Source: Chitinophaga sp.
GTDB taxonomy: Bacteria; Bacteroidota; Bacteroidia; Chitinophagales; Chitinophagaceae
Direction of reading: 5' to 3'
Assembly (NCBI RefSeq): GCF_017745275.1
Contig: NZ_JAGHZS010000004.1
Span: forward strand, 186,001-250,000
DNA length: 64,000 nucleotides
A model generated the notes under the pieces. That model did not search any database. It worked only from the letters and a program-made list of their open reading frames with translations, and was not told the origin of the DNA. The position numbers and the translations under genes were made by a program. Positions 33,286-41,150 of this stretch are shown one piece after another. Each line of letters starts with the position of its first letter. Position 1 is the stretch's first letter.

Positions 33286-35199
33286 ATGATAAATGTGTAC
33301 CGACCATGTATTGCCATTGTTGCCTTCCTTATGCTGTGTGGCCTGTATACAGGCTGTAAACAGCCCGCCGGACAAGCGGAGAAAAGCATAAGGCCTGTTA
33401 CCAATGCACCCGACACTGCTTTCATTCCTTTGATCCTTTCCCAGGACACCCTCGGGAAACAGATTTTGAAAGATACCGTCAAAACCATACTGGCCGCCCT
33501 GGAGAAGGGAAAAAATAAGGACGAAGATCCCTGGTATTACTATTTCAGGGGCTATCAGCAGGAACTGAACAAACAACCTGACAGCGCCGTGCATTACTAC
33601 AGGCGGATGGAGCCAGGCGTTAAAGATTCCCAACTGCTGGTATTACAGGCTTTTTCCATACTGAATCTTACTACAGACGCCAGCAATATTACCAAAGCGG
33701 AACGGGCAGAACAGATACTGGAGGCTATCAAAAAGGCGGAAAAAAGTAACAGCATATTCCTGTATCGCCTGTACGACCTGCTGGCACGGTCTTATTACGC
33801 CAATGGGAATATTGCCCAATCGGCTACGTATACCCGGTTGTATTACAATAACAACCCTTTTAAAGCGCATCCAATCATACGACAGCGATATTTTGATATT
33901 TGCTTCCTGCTGGCAGCCAGGATAAACGACCTCAATGGCATGCAGCGTTACCAGGATAGCGCCCGCCGGCTGGCCATCCAGATTGCAGACAGCATGGCAT
34001 TAGTTCGGACTTATGACTATGAAGCACAGATACACTCCCGCACCGGGGAACTGGCCAAATCCATAGACTGTGAGAAGGTGTATTTCAATTATATGAAGGC
34101 GCATGATCGGCTGAATACCATTGTTTTCAATAATCTTGCTACCAGCTTCGTCAGGAATAACCAGCTGGATTCTGCCATTTATTACTATAACGCCTGTATT
34201 GACTGGGCGGCTAAAAAGGGTCAGCCGGCCAATCTTTTTTCTGCCTATGAGGGGTTAACAGAAGCTTACCGGAAAAAAGGCGATTATAAGAATGCCCTTG
34301 CCGCATTCCATCAATCTTTCGAAACTTTTGCCAGAAATAATGATTCTATTGAGGCTTCCAAAATAGAAGAGCTGCATACCCGCTACCAGACAGAGAAAAA
34401 GGACCAGGCCATCGCGGGATTGAGAACAACAAATATCTTAAACAGGAAAATCATCTCCCAACAACGCTGGATATTCATCGTCATTTGTACCTTACTGGTA
34501 CTCGCCGCATTTTTCGTTTATAACATCTACCGGCAACGCCTGCTCCGGGAGAAAAATGAAAAACTGCAGATCGATAACAAACGCCTGCTGCTGGAGCAAA
34601 AAACCCGGCAAATGCAATTGGACCCGCATTTTATTTACAATGCAGTGGCCAACCTGCAGGGATTGATCAGCAGCGACAGAAAGCAGGAAGCAAACGCCTA
34701 CCTGGTTTCTTTTTCAAGACTGATGCGGAATATCCTGGAGCTGAACCGGGAGGATTTTATCTCGGTGGAAGAAGAAATCGGCGCACTGGACAACTACATC
34801 CGGCTGCAACAGATGCGCTTTACCGGCATGTTTGACTATAGCATAGATGCGGATGATATAGACGTTTCCGATATATTAATTCCGCCGATGCTGATACAAC
34901 CCTTCGTGGAAAATGCTATTGAACATGGATTCAAAACCATTGACTACAAAGGATTCCTGCAGATTACTTTCCGGCAGGAACAAGAGCAGCTGGTTATTAC
35001 CATAGATGATAACGGTGTGGGAAATAAAGGTCAAACCGGCCAGCAGAAAGAAAAGAAATCATTATCTCAGATTATTATACAGGAACGACTGGATTTACTT
35101 TTTAATAAAGAGCAACAGCGATCCGGGTTTTCGTACAACACCAAACCATCCGGTAAAGGATTTGTTGTAATTGTCACCATTCCGCTTATAACCGCTTAA
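33286..35199 (+). CDS. LytS-type sensor histidine kinase with periplasmic TPR domain
   Basis: 637 residues. The N-terminus resembles a lipoprotein signal (IVAFLMLCGLYTGCKQ). About 330 residues of TPR-like helices follow (e.g. AEQILEAIKKAEKSN, ALAAFHQSFETFARNN), then a membrane segment (WIFIVICTLLVLAAFFVYNIY, ~400), a coiled coil, and a His_kinase (PF06580-type) domain with the phospho-His in QLDPHFIYNAVANLQGLI, then a HATPase with PFVENAIEHGF and TIDDNGVGN. It phosphorylates the LytTR regulator that starts 9 bp after its stop. Both are directly upstream of the peptide cluster, and the LytTR-type repeats at 35949 and 42451 tie the pair to it. Confidence 0.92.
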   Translation: MINVYRPCIAIVAFLMLCGLYTGCKQPAGQAEKSIRPVTNAPDTAFIPLILSQDTLGKQILKDTVKTILAALEKGKNKDEDPWYYYFRGYQQELNKQPDSAVHYYRRMEPGVKDSQLLVLQAFSILNLTTDASNITKAERAEQILEAIKKAEKSNSIFLYRLYDLLARSYYANGNIAQSATYTRLYYNNNPFKAHPIIRQRYFDICFLLAARINDLNGMQRYQDSARRLAIQIADSMALVRTYDYEAQIHSRTGELAKSIDCEKVYFNYMKAHDRLNTIVFNNLATSFVRNNQLDSAIYYYNACIDWAAKKGQPANLFSAYEGLTEAYRKKGDYKNALAAFHQSFETFARNNDSIEASKIEELHTRYQTEKKDQAIAGLRTTNILNRKIISQQRWIFIVICTLLVLAAFFVYNIYRQRLLREKNEKLQIDNKRLLLEQKTRQMQLDPHFIYNAVANLQGLISSDRKQEANAYLVSFSRLMRNILELNREDFISVEEEIGALDNYIRLQQMRFTGMFDYSIDADDIDVSDILIPPMLIQPFVENAIEHGFKTIDYKGFLQITFRQEQEQLVITIDDNGVGNKGQTGQQKEKKSLSQIIIQERLDLLFNKEQQRSGFSYNTKPSGKGFVVIVTIPLITA

Positions 35200-35208
35200 T
35201 AGCAACCA

Positions 35209-35946
35209 ATGACTGTTTATATACTCGAAGACGAAATAAATATTCAGAAACATATTATCGCACTGGTAGCGGAAATCCCCTACCTGCAACTGGTAGGATA
35301 CGCTGCGGATATCGCCAAAGCGGAAAAAGAAATTCCGTTATTAAAGCCGGAATTAATCCTGGCAGATATACAATTGAAAGATGATACCTCCTTTACCCTT
35401 TTCAGCCGCATTGATATATCCGCCTCCCAGGTGATTTTCATTACCGCCTATAACCAGTATGCGATTGACGCCCTCAACCTCGGCGCCGGCGGCTACCTGC
35501 TGAAACCACTGGATACCGAACAGTTTAAAGACACGGTAGACCGTTGCTTTAAGAAAACAGAGCAACATAAATTCAACCAGTACCAACTGGAGATTGCCGC
35601 CGCCCATTATAATCGCAGTGCCCGCCCGAAACGAATTGCATTAAAGAGCACCACCTTTACACAGGTCATCAATATAGAAGATATCGTGTATTGCAGCAGC
35701 GATAAAGGCTATACCACGTTTTGGCTGAAAGATGGTACCTCCATCCTCGTATCCAAAGTATTGAAAGAATACGAAGCTGTTCTTCCTGCAGAAATGTTCC
35801 TGCGCTGCCATCAATCTTTCCTCGTCAATGCCCATTTTGTTAGTAAGTATTTCAAAGACGGATACCTGGAAATGACCACCGGCGCGAAGATCCCGGTATC
35901 GGACCGTAAAAAGGATACAGTGGCAGATTTCCTGGAACGCATCTAG
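35209..35946 (+). CDS. LytTR-family response regulator
   Basis: 245 residues. Receiver at 1-120: VYILEDEINIQKHI, phospho-Asp in ELILADIQLKDD, Lys in GGYLLKPLDTEQF. LytTR DNA-binding domain at ~140-245: RIALKSTTFTQVINIEDIVYCSS, FWLKDGTSILVSKVLKEYE, RCHQSFLVNAHFVSKY, and the end KIPVSDRKKDTVADFLERI. LytTR proteins bind two or more short direct repeats 21 bp apart, from the major groove of one face. Exactly such repeats occur 3 bp after its stop codon (35949 on) and at 42451, so these are the predicted targets. Confidence 0.93.
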   Translation: MTVYILEDEINIQKHIIALVAEIPYLQLVGYAADIAKAEKEIPLLKPELILADIQLKDDTSFTLFSRIDISASQVIFITAYNQYAIDALNLGAGGYLLKPLDTEQFKDTVDRCFKKTEQHKFNQYQLEIAAAHYNRSARPKRIALKSTTFTQVINIEDIVYCSSDKGYTTFWLKDGTSILVSKVLKEYEAVLPAEMFLRCHQSFLVNAHFVSKYFKDGYLEMTTGAKIPVSDRKKDTVADFLERI

Positions 35947-35948
35947 TT

Positions 35949-36011
35949 CCACGGATATTTCCCCTGTTACCGCAAATAATGATTAGTTCCCCGCAAATAT
36001 TGATCAACTAT
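35949..36011 (+). promoter_or_regulatory. Three 21-bp direct repeats, predicted LytTR site of the precursor promoter
   Basis: Three units begin at 35949 (CCACGGATATTT), 35970 (CCGCAAATAATGAT) and 35991 (CCGCAAATATTGAT), each exactly 21 bp apart. The shared core is CCRCRRATAWT. The period equals two DNA turns and matches the known spacing of LytTR binding sites. A candidate -7 element starts 42 nt after the start of the last core. The same arrangement recurs at 42451-42513. Confidence 0.75.
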
Positions 36012-36032
36012 TCCTGTGATCCTTTCCCACCT

Positions 36033-36040
36033 TACTTTTG
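36033..36040 (+). promoter_or_regulatory. -7 element (TACTTTTG) of the precursor genes
   Basis: TACTTTTG matches TAnnTTTG and lies 42 nt downstream of the start of the third repeat (35991). No -33 TTG is evident, fitting a promoter that needs an activator. It gives a leader of ~115 nt before the first precursor ATG at 36163. Confidence 0.6.
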
Positions 36041-36162
36041 AATCATCAAACAGGGAATAAGCCTTGTAATTATTTAACCATATACGATGACCTCTAAATG
36101 CATACGGAAACATGCACCCCAAAGGTCAGTACGGATATGTAGCACACATTAAAAAAACATTT

Positions 36163-36342
36163 ATGAAAAAGCTGCAAAAACTGAATGAAAAAAAAGTGGC
36201 CAACCTGGAAAACATTAAAGGTGGTTTGATGGCCCTGCAACCTGAATTCTCTCTGGACGATCAAACAAAAACCACTTACAATGAAGCTTCCTGGAACGGA
36301 AGACATTGGGTAACTGATGTTAAACAGGATCCAAACAATTAA
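36163..36342 (+). CDS. Double-glycine peptide precursor A of the grasp-with-spasm system
   Basis: 59 residues from the ATG at 36163, chosen because the paralogue at 36384 starts with the same MKKLQKLNEKK; an in-frame ATG at 36112 would add 17 unrelated residues. The leader (1-21) is basic with the LNEKKVANLENIKGG pattern, ending in GG at 20-21, the cut site for the C39 protease in the exporter. The predicted core (22-59) starts LMALQPEFSLDD, which is shared with precursor B, and then differs: many Thr, Asp, Glu, Trp and Asn, with the tail VKQDPNN and no Cys. Acidic and hydroxyl or Lys side chains are what ATP-grasp ligases join in graspetides. The function of the product is unknown; bacteriocin or signal are both possible. 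Confidence 0.85.
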   Translation: MKKLQKLNEKKVANLENIKGGLMALQPEFSLDDQTKTTYNEASWNGRHWVTDVKQDPNN

Positions 36343-36383
36343 TTAGTCACTTGATTTGTTAACTTATTTAAACGTAAACAACC

Positions 36384-36566
36384 ATGAAAAAATTACAGAA
36401 ATTAAACGAGAAAAAAATTGAATCCCTGGAAACTATTAAAGGTGGTTTGATGGCCCTGCAACCTGAATTCTCCCTGGAAGATTCCGGAGAAGGTACAGTA
36501 ACTACCCACACCGCTACCCAAAAAGGCGATGTTTATTTATGCGACCACAGCCAGGATCCTAAATGA
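36384..36566 (+). CDS. Double-glycine peptide precursor B of the grasp-with-spasm system
   Basis: 60 residues. Leader identical to precursor A for the first 11 residues (MKKLQKLNEKK) and closely similar to the GG at 20-21 (IESLETIKGG). The core (22-60) begins LMALQPEFSLEDSGEG, then TVTTHTATQKGDVYLCDHS, and ends QDPK. The differences from A lie almost only between the shared block and the QDP end. One Cys is present (C~53), absent in A. A 35-bp near-identical DNA block (GGTGGTTTGATGGCC onward) in both shows recent duplication. A terminator follows 48 bp after the stop, so the two precursors can be made in excess of the downstream enzymes. Confidence 0.87.
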   Translation: MKKLQKLNEKKIESLETIKGGLMALQPEFSLEDSGEGTVTTHTATQKGDVYLCDHSQDPK

Positions 36567-36613
36567 TCTTAACGCGTTAGCCAGTTAACCTTCAGCTGGT
36601 ACTGTAGAAATTA

Positions 36614-36647
36614 AAAGAGGCTGTCCTGTAGTGTGGACAGTCTCTTT
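36614..36647 (+). terminator. Terminator after the precursor genes
   Basis: Stem AAAGAG-G-CTGTCC (36614-36626) with GGACAG-T-CTCTTT (36635-36647), loop TGTAGTGT, one mismatch. It separates precursors from the maturation genes. The stem base AAGAGGCTGT recurs in the hairpins at 43097 and 44743. Confidence 0.75.
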
Positions 36648-36748
36648 CGTTAACCTCTTAGTAAATATCATCATCCATTAGTTAGTATCATCCATTGTTG
36701 TCCCAATCTTTTTTGATCAATCCGTGAGGCAGCAAAATACGATTATTG

Positions 36749-37723
36749 ATGAACCGGAAAATTCTGATTTTAAGTCATGCTCTCCTGGAAACCAGCACAG
36801 ATAAAGTATGCAAGTGGCTGGACTATTACCAGGTCCCTTTCCTTCGATTAAACGGGGAGGATTTATTTCAACTGAACGGACTGAATGCACTTCCCCAAAA
36901 TGAAACCATTGCTGCTGTCTGGTACCGGAGAAGGGTGGCTGAATTTCCATCAAAATACAGTCTCAAAAAAGAACATGCCCCTACCAGCTATACCCTGAGA
37001 AGATTTTTGATCGATGAATTTAAAGGATTGCATTCCCTGTTATTTCACACGATCGACCGGCACAAATGGCTGAATGATCCTGTCATAGAGGACAACCTGA
37101 ATAAATTGCATGTATCCATGCTCGCCGGGAAGCATGGACTACAAATTCCATTTACAGAGGTAGTTACCACAAAATCTGCTGTGGTAGCGCTATTGGAAAA
37201 ATATACAGCATTGATTGTGAAGCCCCTGAGTGAATGCATTTTTGTGGAAGATGAATCCCGCACAAAGTTCAAGATGCTGACGAAAGTAATCAGCGCATCA
37301 AACCTGAAACTGATGCCGGATCAGTTCTTCCCTTCCATGGTACAGGAAAAGATAGAAAAGAAATATGAAGTCCGGGCATTCTACCTCGATGGTAATTTCT
37401 ATAGCATGGCTATCTTCTCCCAAAATAATAAAAAAACAAAAGATGATTTCCGGAACTACGATGAGCAAAGGCCTAACAGAACAGTACCTTACCAGCTTCC
37501 TGCAGATGTGGAAGATAAGCTCCGGAAAGTAATGCAGGAGCTGCATTTCGGGACAGGCTCCATCGATTTAATGGTTGACCGGCACGGCAGCTACTATTTC
37601 CTGGAAGTAAACCCGGCAGGTCAGTTTGGAATGGTGTCTTTCCCCTGCAACTATCACCTGGAAAAGAAAATGGCACAATTACTAAGAAAGGCATATTCAC
37701 ATGAAGAAGAAGTTCACCAGTAA
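36749..37723 (+). CDS. ATP-grasp peptide maturase, GwsG-like
   Basis: 324 residues from the ATG at 36749. ATP-grasp fold: N-terminal lobe with ILILSHALLETSTDKVCKWL, the WYRR(R) block (AAVWYRRRVAEFPS), a central LIVKPLSECIFVE strand (ATP-binding Lys), VQEKIEKKYEVRAFYLDG (metal and ATP contacts) and FGTGSIDLMVDRHGSYYFLEVNPAGQF with the metal-binding E-V-N-P. It resembles the ligases MvdC/MvdD of microviridins, which form omega-ester and omega-amide cross-links, and more closely the 'grasp-with-spasm' branch. It would act on the two precursors upstream. The 3' end overlaps the next small gene by 23 bp. Confidence 0.88.
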   Translation: MNRKILILSHALLETSTDKVCKWLDYYQVPFLRLNGEDLFQLNGLNALPQNETIAAVWYRRRVAEFPSKYSLKKEHAPTSYTLRRFLIDEFKGLHSLLFHTIDRHKWLNDPVIEDNLNKLHVSMLAGKHGLQIPFTEVVTTKSAVVALLEKYTALIVKPLSECIFVEDESRTKFKMLTKVISASNLKLMPDQFFPSMVQEKIEKKYEVRAFYLDGNFYSMAIFSQNNKKTKDDFRNYDEQRPNRTVPYQLPADVEDKLRKVMQELHFGTGSIDLMVDRHGSYYFLEVNPAGQFGMVSFPCNYHLEKKMAQLLRKAYSHEEEVHQ

Positions 37724-37880
37724 ACTGAAAGAAAAGGAAATATTACCACTGCCATTGTACTACCTGGATGCAGAAGATGAGCGCCCACCACGGTACCTGA
37801 CGAAGATTGGGAAAGCGGGTAAAATTAATGCACCCGCTTATGAGCTGCCCGGTTTTTACAAATTCATTTCAAAATTCTGA
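37701..37880 (+). CDS. Small protein (59 residues) inside the peptide-maturation operon
   Basis: The frame MKKKFTSKLKEKEILPLPLY starts 23 bp inside the ATP-grasp gene and stops 2 bp before the SPASM gene, so it fills the gap exactly. It is basic at the N-terminus and ends KINAPAYELPGFYKFISKF. There is no double glycine, no membrane segment and no Cys. I recognise no family. Position and exact fit support a real gene. Possible roles are an adaptor for the maturases, akin to a RiPP recognition element (though shorter than the usual ~80 residues), or a further peptide product. Confidence 0.65.
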   Translation: MKKKFTSKLKEKEILPLPLYYLDAEDERPPRYLTKIGKAGKINAPAYELPGFYKFISKF

Positions 37881-37882
37881 CG

Positions 37883-38953
37883 ATGGCATTTTTAAACCTG
37901 TATACAAACTGCCAGTTGGTGCGTGGCGCAAATATGTCGTTACTCTGCGATCTGCAGTTGCTCAAATTTTATCATATTCCCAATGATACCATGGAGGTAT
38001 TGCAGTACCTGCAACAACATTCCATCGAAGATGGCATTATGCATTTCGGCGAAGACAATAAAGAAGCCATCGAAGGATACATCCATTTCGTGGTAAAGAA
38101 AGATATGGGTTTTATTGACGATCATTTGCTGCAACAACTGATCCCTGTTGACTTTCATTGGGATAGCCCTACACCCGTTACAAATGTCATCCTGGAATAC
38201 AATGAGCAATTAAATTACAGGAATCAATTCATGGCTGATTTATTTGACCTGAATGTGCAGTCACTTGAAATCAGATCTTATCAGCCTGTGTCGATAGATC
38301 ATCTCCTTCCGCTATTGGAAATGTTCAATGATACCACATTGGGCGTCATTAAACTGATGCTGCCATATGATAGCAGCATCAGTCTTAATGCGCTGGATGC
38401 GGTGGTAAGAAAATATCCGCGCCTGAAAGCGATATGGTTCCATGGCGCCCCTGTGCAAAAAGTAGAACGGATCTTTGAGGAGTCTGTCACGGTTGTTTTC
38501 CTGGCAAAACAGGTGGATTCCTGCCTGGCTTGCGGCGAAATCAACACTATGTACTTCCAGTCGAACATAGAGTTATTCTCCGAAAGTCAGCATCATAATA
38601 CCTGCTTAAATCGGAAATTATCGATTGACCAAAACGGTTATATCCGTAACTGTCCTTCTCTGCCTCAGCATTTCGGGCACATGAACGAAGTAGTATTATC
38701 AGCTGTATTGCAGGACCCTGCCTTTCGCAAATACTGGAATATCCGGAAAGACGACATCAACACCTGCCGGGATTGCGAATTCAGGCATGTATGCACCGAC
38801 TGCAGGGCCTACCTCGAAACACCGGAAGATATATACTCCAAGCCGCTCAAATGTGGATACAACCCTTATACAAATGAATGGGACGAGTGGACAAACAATC
38901 CCCTGAAACAGGCGGCTATAGATCATTATGGCCTGAGATCATTGGTAAAGTAG
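37883..38953 (+). CDS. SPASM-domain peptide maturase without radical-SAM motif, GwsS-like
   Basis: 356 residues. No CxxxCxxC radical-SAM motif is present anywhere; the first 200 residues keep only barrel-like strands (TNVILEYNEQLNYRNQ, LGVIKLMLP, LKAIWFHG). The C-terminal third (~212-335) is a full SPASM domain: SCLACGEIN, CLNRKLSIDQNGYIRNCPS, TCRDCEFRHVCTDCRAYL (CxxCx5CxxC) and KCGYNPYTNEW. SPASM domains hold auxiliary iron-sulphur clusters in peptide-modifying enzymes. In the grasp-with-spasm family the SPASM partner acts with the ATP-grasp enzyme; its chemistry is not known. The gene is 1 bp before the exporter and 2 bp after the small ORF. Confidence 0.88.
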   Translation: MAFLNLYTNCQLVRGANMSLLCDLQLLKFYHIPNDTMEVLQYLQQHSIEDGIMHFGEDNKEAIEGYIHFVVKKDMGFIDDHLLQQLIPVDFHWDSPTPVTNVILEYNEQLNYRNQFMADLFDLNVQSLEIRSYQPVSIDHLLPLLEMFNDTTLGVIKLMLPYDSSISLNALDAVVRKYPRLKAIWFHGAPVQKVERIFEESVTVVFLAKQVDSCLACGEINTMYFQSNIELFSESQHHNTCLNRKLSIDQNGYIRNCPSLPQHFGHMNEVVLSAVLQDPAFRKYWNIRKDDINTCRDCEFRHVCTDCRAYLETPEDIYSKPLKCGYNPYTNEWDEWTNNPLKQAAIDHYGLRSLVK

Positions 38954-38954
38954 T

Positions 38955-41150
38955 ATGAAATTAAAATCATTCCCATTTTATAAACAGCCGGATGGCAAGG
39001 ATTGCGGGCCCACCTGCATCAAGATTATCAGTAAGCATTATGGCAAACTGATAGATCTGCCCACTATCCGTGACCTGGCAGAAACCACCCGGGAAGGCAG
39101 TTCCCTGATGGGACTCTCCAATGCGGCGGAGGCACTGGGTTTGAAATCTCTCGCCGTAAAAATAGATTTTAATACGTTGGTGGAAGATGTTCCCCTACCC
39201 TGTATTGCTTACTGGGGACATCAGCATTTTGTGGTCGTATACCAGATCAAAGGAGATACTGTTTACGTTTCAGATCCGGCCTTTGGCTTACTAACGTATA
39301 GTAAAGCAGAATTCGTTGCCGGCTGGATGGGAACAGGCAAACAGGAACAGGAAGAAGAAGGGATTGTGCTGGCGCTGGAACCAACTCCCGCTTTTTATGA
39401 AAATGAATTTAGTGAGAAGCCGGCCAGGAAAAGCTTTGCATTCTTATCCAAATATTTATACCGGTACAAAAAGCTGATGATACAGTTGGCCATTGGTTTG
39501 GCAGCCGGCAGTGTGTTATCGCTGATCCTCCCGTTTCTGACCCAAAGCGTAGTGGATGTAGGTATTCAGAATCATGATGTCAACTTTATCTACCTGATTC
39601 TATTGGCGCAGGTAATGCTGTTTGCCGGCAGAATGGGGATTGAAGTGATCAGGGGCTGGATATTATTACATCTCTCCACACGCATTAATATTTCTATTGT
39701 ATCCGACTTCTTTATCAAGCTGATGAAACTACCTATCAGCTTTTTTGATACCCGGATGACCGGCGACATCATGCAGCGCATCGGGGATCATAACCGGATT
39801 GAGCAACTGCTGACCAGCTCTTCGCTGAGTACCTTATTCTCGCTTTTCAACCTGGTGATATTCAGCATTGTTTTGCTTTTCTATGATTACCGGTTGTTCC
39901 TCATTTTCCTGGTGGGCGCCATCCTGGTAGTGACGTGGATTTCCTTTTTTCTGAAGAAACGCCGGGAACTGGACTACAAAAAATTTTCCCAAACTACCCA
40001 GGAACAAAGTAAAGTGATTGAGCTGATCAATGGGATGCAGGAAATCAAGATGCATAATGCGGAGAAGCAAAAGCGCTGGGGCTGGGAGTTTATGCAGGTA
40101 AGATTATTCAAGATCCAGATCCGTTCCCTGTCATTGGAACAGTGGCAATCAGTGGGTGGTAATTTCATCAACCAGATGAAAGATATCCTCGTAAGTTTTC
40201 TCGCCGCCAAACTGGTATTGGATGGTAAACTCACGCTTGGGATGATGCTTTCCGTTCAATACATCATTGGTCAACTGAATGGTCCGTTACTGCAACTGAT
40301 AGATTTTATCCGGCATATGCAGGATGCCCGGATAGCCATGGAACGTTTGGGAGAGATACATGATAAAGACGACGAAGAGCCTGTGCAGGAAATATCCGTG
40401 AAAGAAATTCCCCAACAGGACATCGAGATCAATAACCTGTCGTTTCGGTATACCGGCGCTACCACGCCTGTTTTTGAGCACCTGAGCCTGCGTATCCCCT
40501 ACCAGAAAACCACCGCTATTGTAGGCGCCAGCGGAAGCGGTAAAACTACTTTACTGAAGCTGCTGATGAAATTTTATGAGCCGGGAGAAGGAGATATAAA
40601 AATAGGAAATGTACCACTGAAGAATATTTCTCCCCGTTACTGGCGGGAACACTGCGGGGTAGTGATGCAGGAAGGATATGTGTTTAATGACAGTATCGCC
40701 GGAAATATAGCCGTTGGAGAAGATAACATCGATAAACAAAAGCTCCGGCGGGCAGTGGAAATTGCCAATATCAAAGAGTTTATAGAAGGGCTGCCGCTGA
40801 GCTATAACACGCAGATCGGGAATGAAGGACTGGGTGTAAGTGGTGGTCAGAAACAACGACTGTTCATTGCCCGCGCGGTATATAAATCACCGGAATACAT
40901 CCTGTTTGATGAGGCTACCAGCGCCCTGGACGCCAATAACGAGAAAGTGATCATGCAAAACCTGGAACAGTTTTTCAAAGGCAAAACCGCCATTGTAATT
41001 GCGCATCGCTTGTCGACCGTAAAACATGCAGATAAAATCATTGTACTGGATAAAGGGAAAGTAGTTGAAGAAGGGACGCATGAAGAATTGGTGTCGTTGA
41101 AAAAAGAATATTATCGGTTAGTTAAAAATCAGTTGGAGCTTGGAAACTAA
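38955..41150 (+). CDS. Peptidase-containing ABC exporter (C39 protease, membrane and ATPase domains)
   Basis: 731 residues. The C39 cysteine protease is at 1-140 with QPDGKDCGPTC (Cys17), His91 (GHQHFVVVY) and Asp107 (SDPAFG): the active triad is complete, so it can cut precursor leaders after Gly-Gly. The membrane domain follows (~170-450, segments such as LMIQLAIGLAAGSVLSLILP). The ATPase (~490-720) has Walker A VGASGSGKTTLL, signature VSGGQKQRL, Walker B YILFDEATSALD and switch IAHRLSTVKHADKI. It cleaves and exports double-glycine peptides across the inner membrane. The adaptor gene overlaps its 3' end by 11 bp. Confidence 0.95.
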   Translation: MKLKSFPFYKQPDGKDCGPTCIKIISKHYGKLIDLPTIRDLAETTREGSSLMGLSNAAEALGLKSLAVKIDFNTLVEDVPLPCIAYWGHQHFVVVYQIKGDTVYVSDPAFGLLTYSKAEFVAGWMGTGKQEQEEEGIVLALEPTPAFYENEFSEKPARKSFAFLSKYLYRYKKLMIQLAIGLAAGSVLSLILPFLTQSVVDVGIQNHDVNFIYLILLAQVMLFAGRMGIEVIRGWILLHLSTRINISIVSDFFIKLMKLPISFFDTRMTGDIMQRIGDHNRIEQLLTSSSLSTLFSLFNLVIFSIVLLFYDYRLFLIFLVGAILVVTWISFFLKKRRELDYKKFSQTTQEQSKVIELINGMQEIKMHNAEKQKRWGWEFMQVRLFKIQIRSLSLEQWQSVGGNFINQMKDILVSFLAAKLVLDGKLTLGMMLSVQYIIGQLNGPLLQLIDFIRHMQDARIAMERLGEIHDKDDEEPVQEISVKEIPQQDIEINNLSFRYTGATTPVFEHLSLRIPYQKTTAIVGASGSGKTTLLKLLMKFYEPGEGDIKIGNVPLKNISPRYWREHCGVVMQEGYVFNDSIAGNIAVGEDNIDKQKLRRAVEIANIKEFIEGLPLSYNTQIGNEGLGVSGGQKQRLFIARAVYKSPEYILFDEATSALDANNEKVIMQNLEQFFKGKTAIVIAHRLSTVKHADKIIVLDKGKVVEEGTHEELVSLKKEYYRLVKNQLELGN

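Noticed and set aside
36112..36162. Longer start for precursor A adding 17 residues (MHPKGQYGYV...)
   Set aside because: The paralogue begins at the internal Met with the same sequence and has no such extension.
36163..36566. Lanthipeptide precursors of the GG-Bacteroidetes type
   Set aside because: The leader style is similar, but no LanB, LanC or LanM enzyme is near; the adjacent ATP-grasp and SPASM genes explain them better.
36668..36697. Direct repeat TATCATCCATT upstream of the ATP-grasp gene
   Set aside because: Two copies with 17-bp spacing, not the 21-bp LytTR geometry, and no shared core; taken as chance.
37883..38953. Ordinary radical-SAM/SPASM maturase
   Set aside because: No CxxxCxxC or variant with three close Cys is found in the N-terminal 200 residues.
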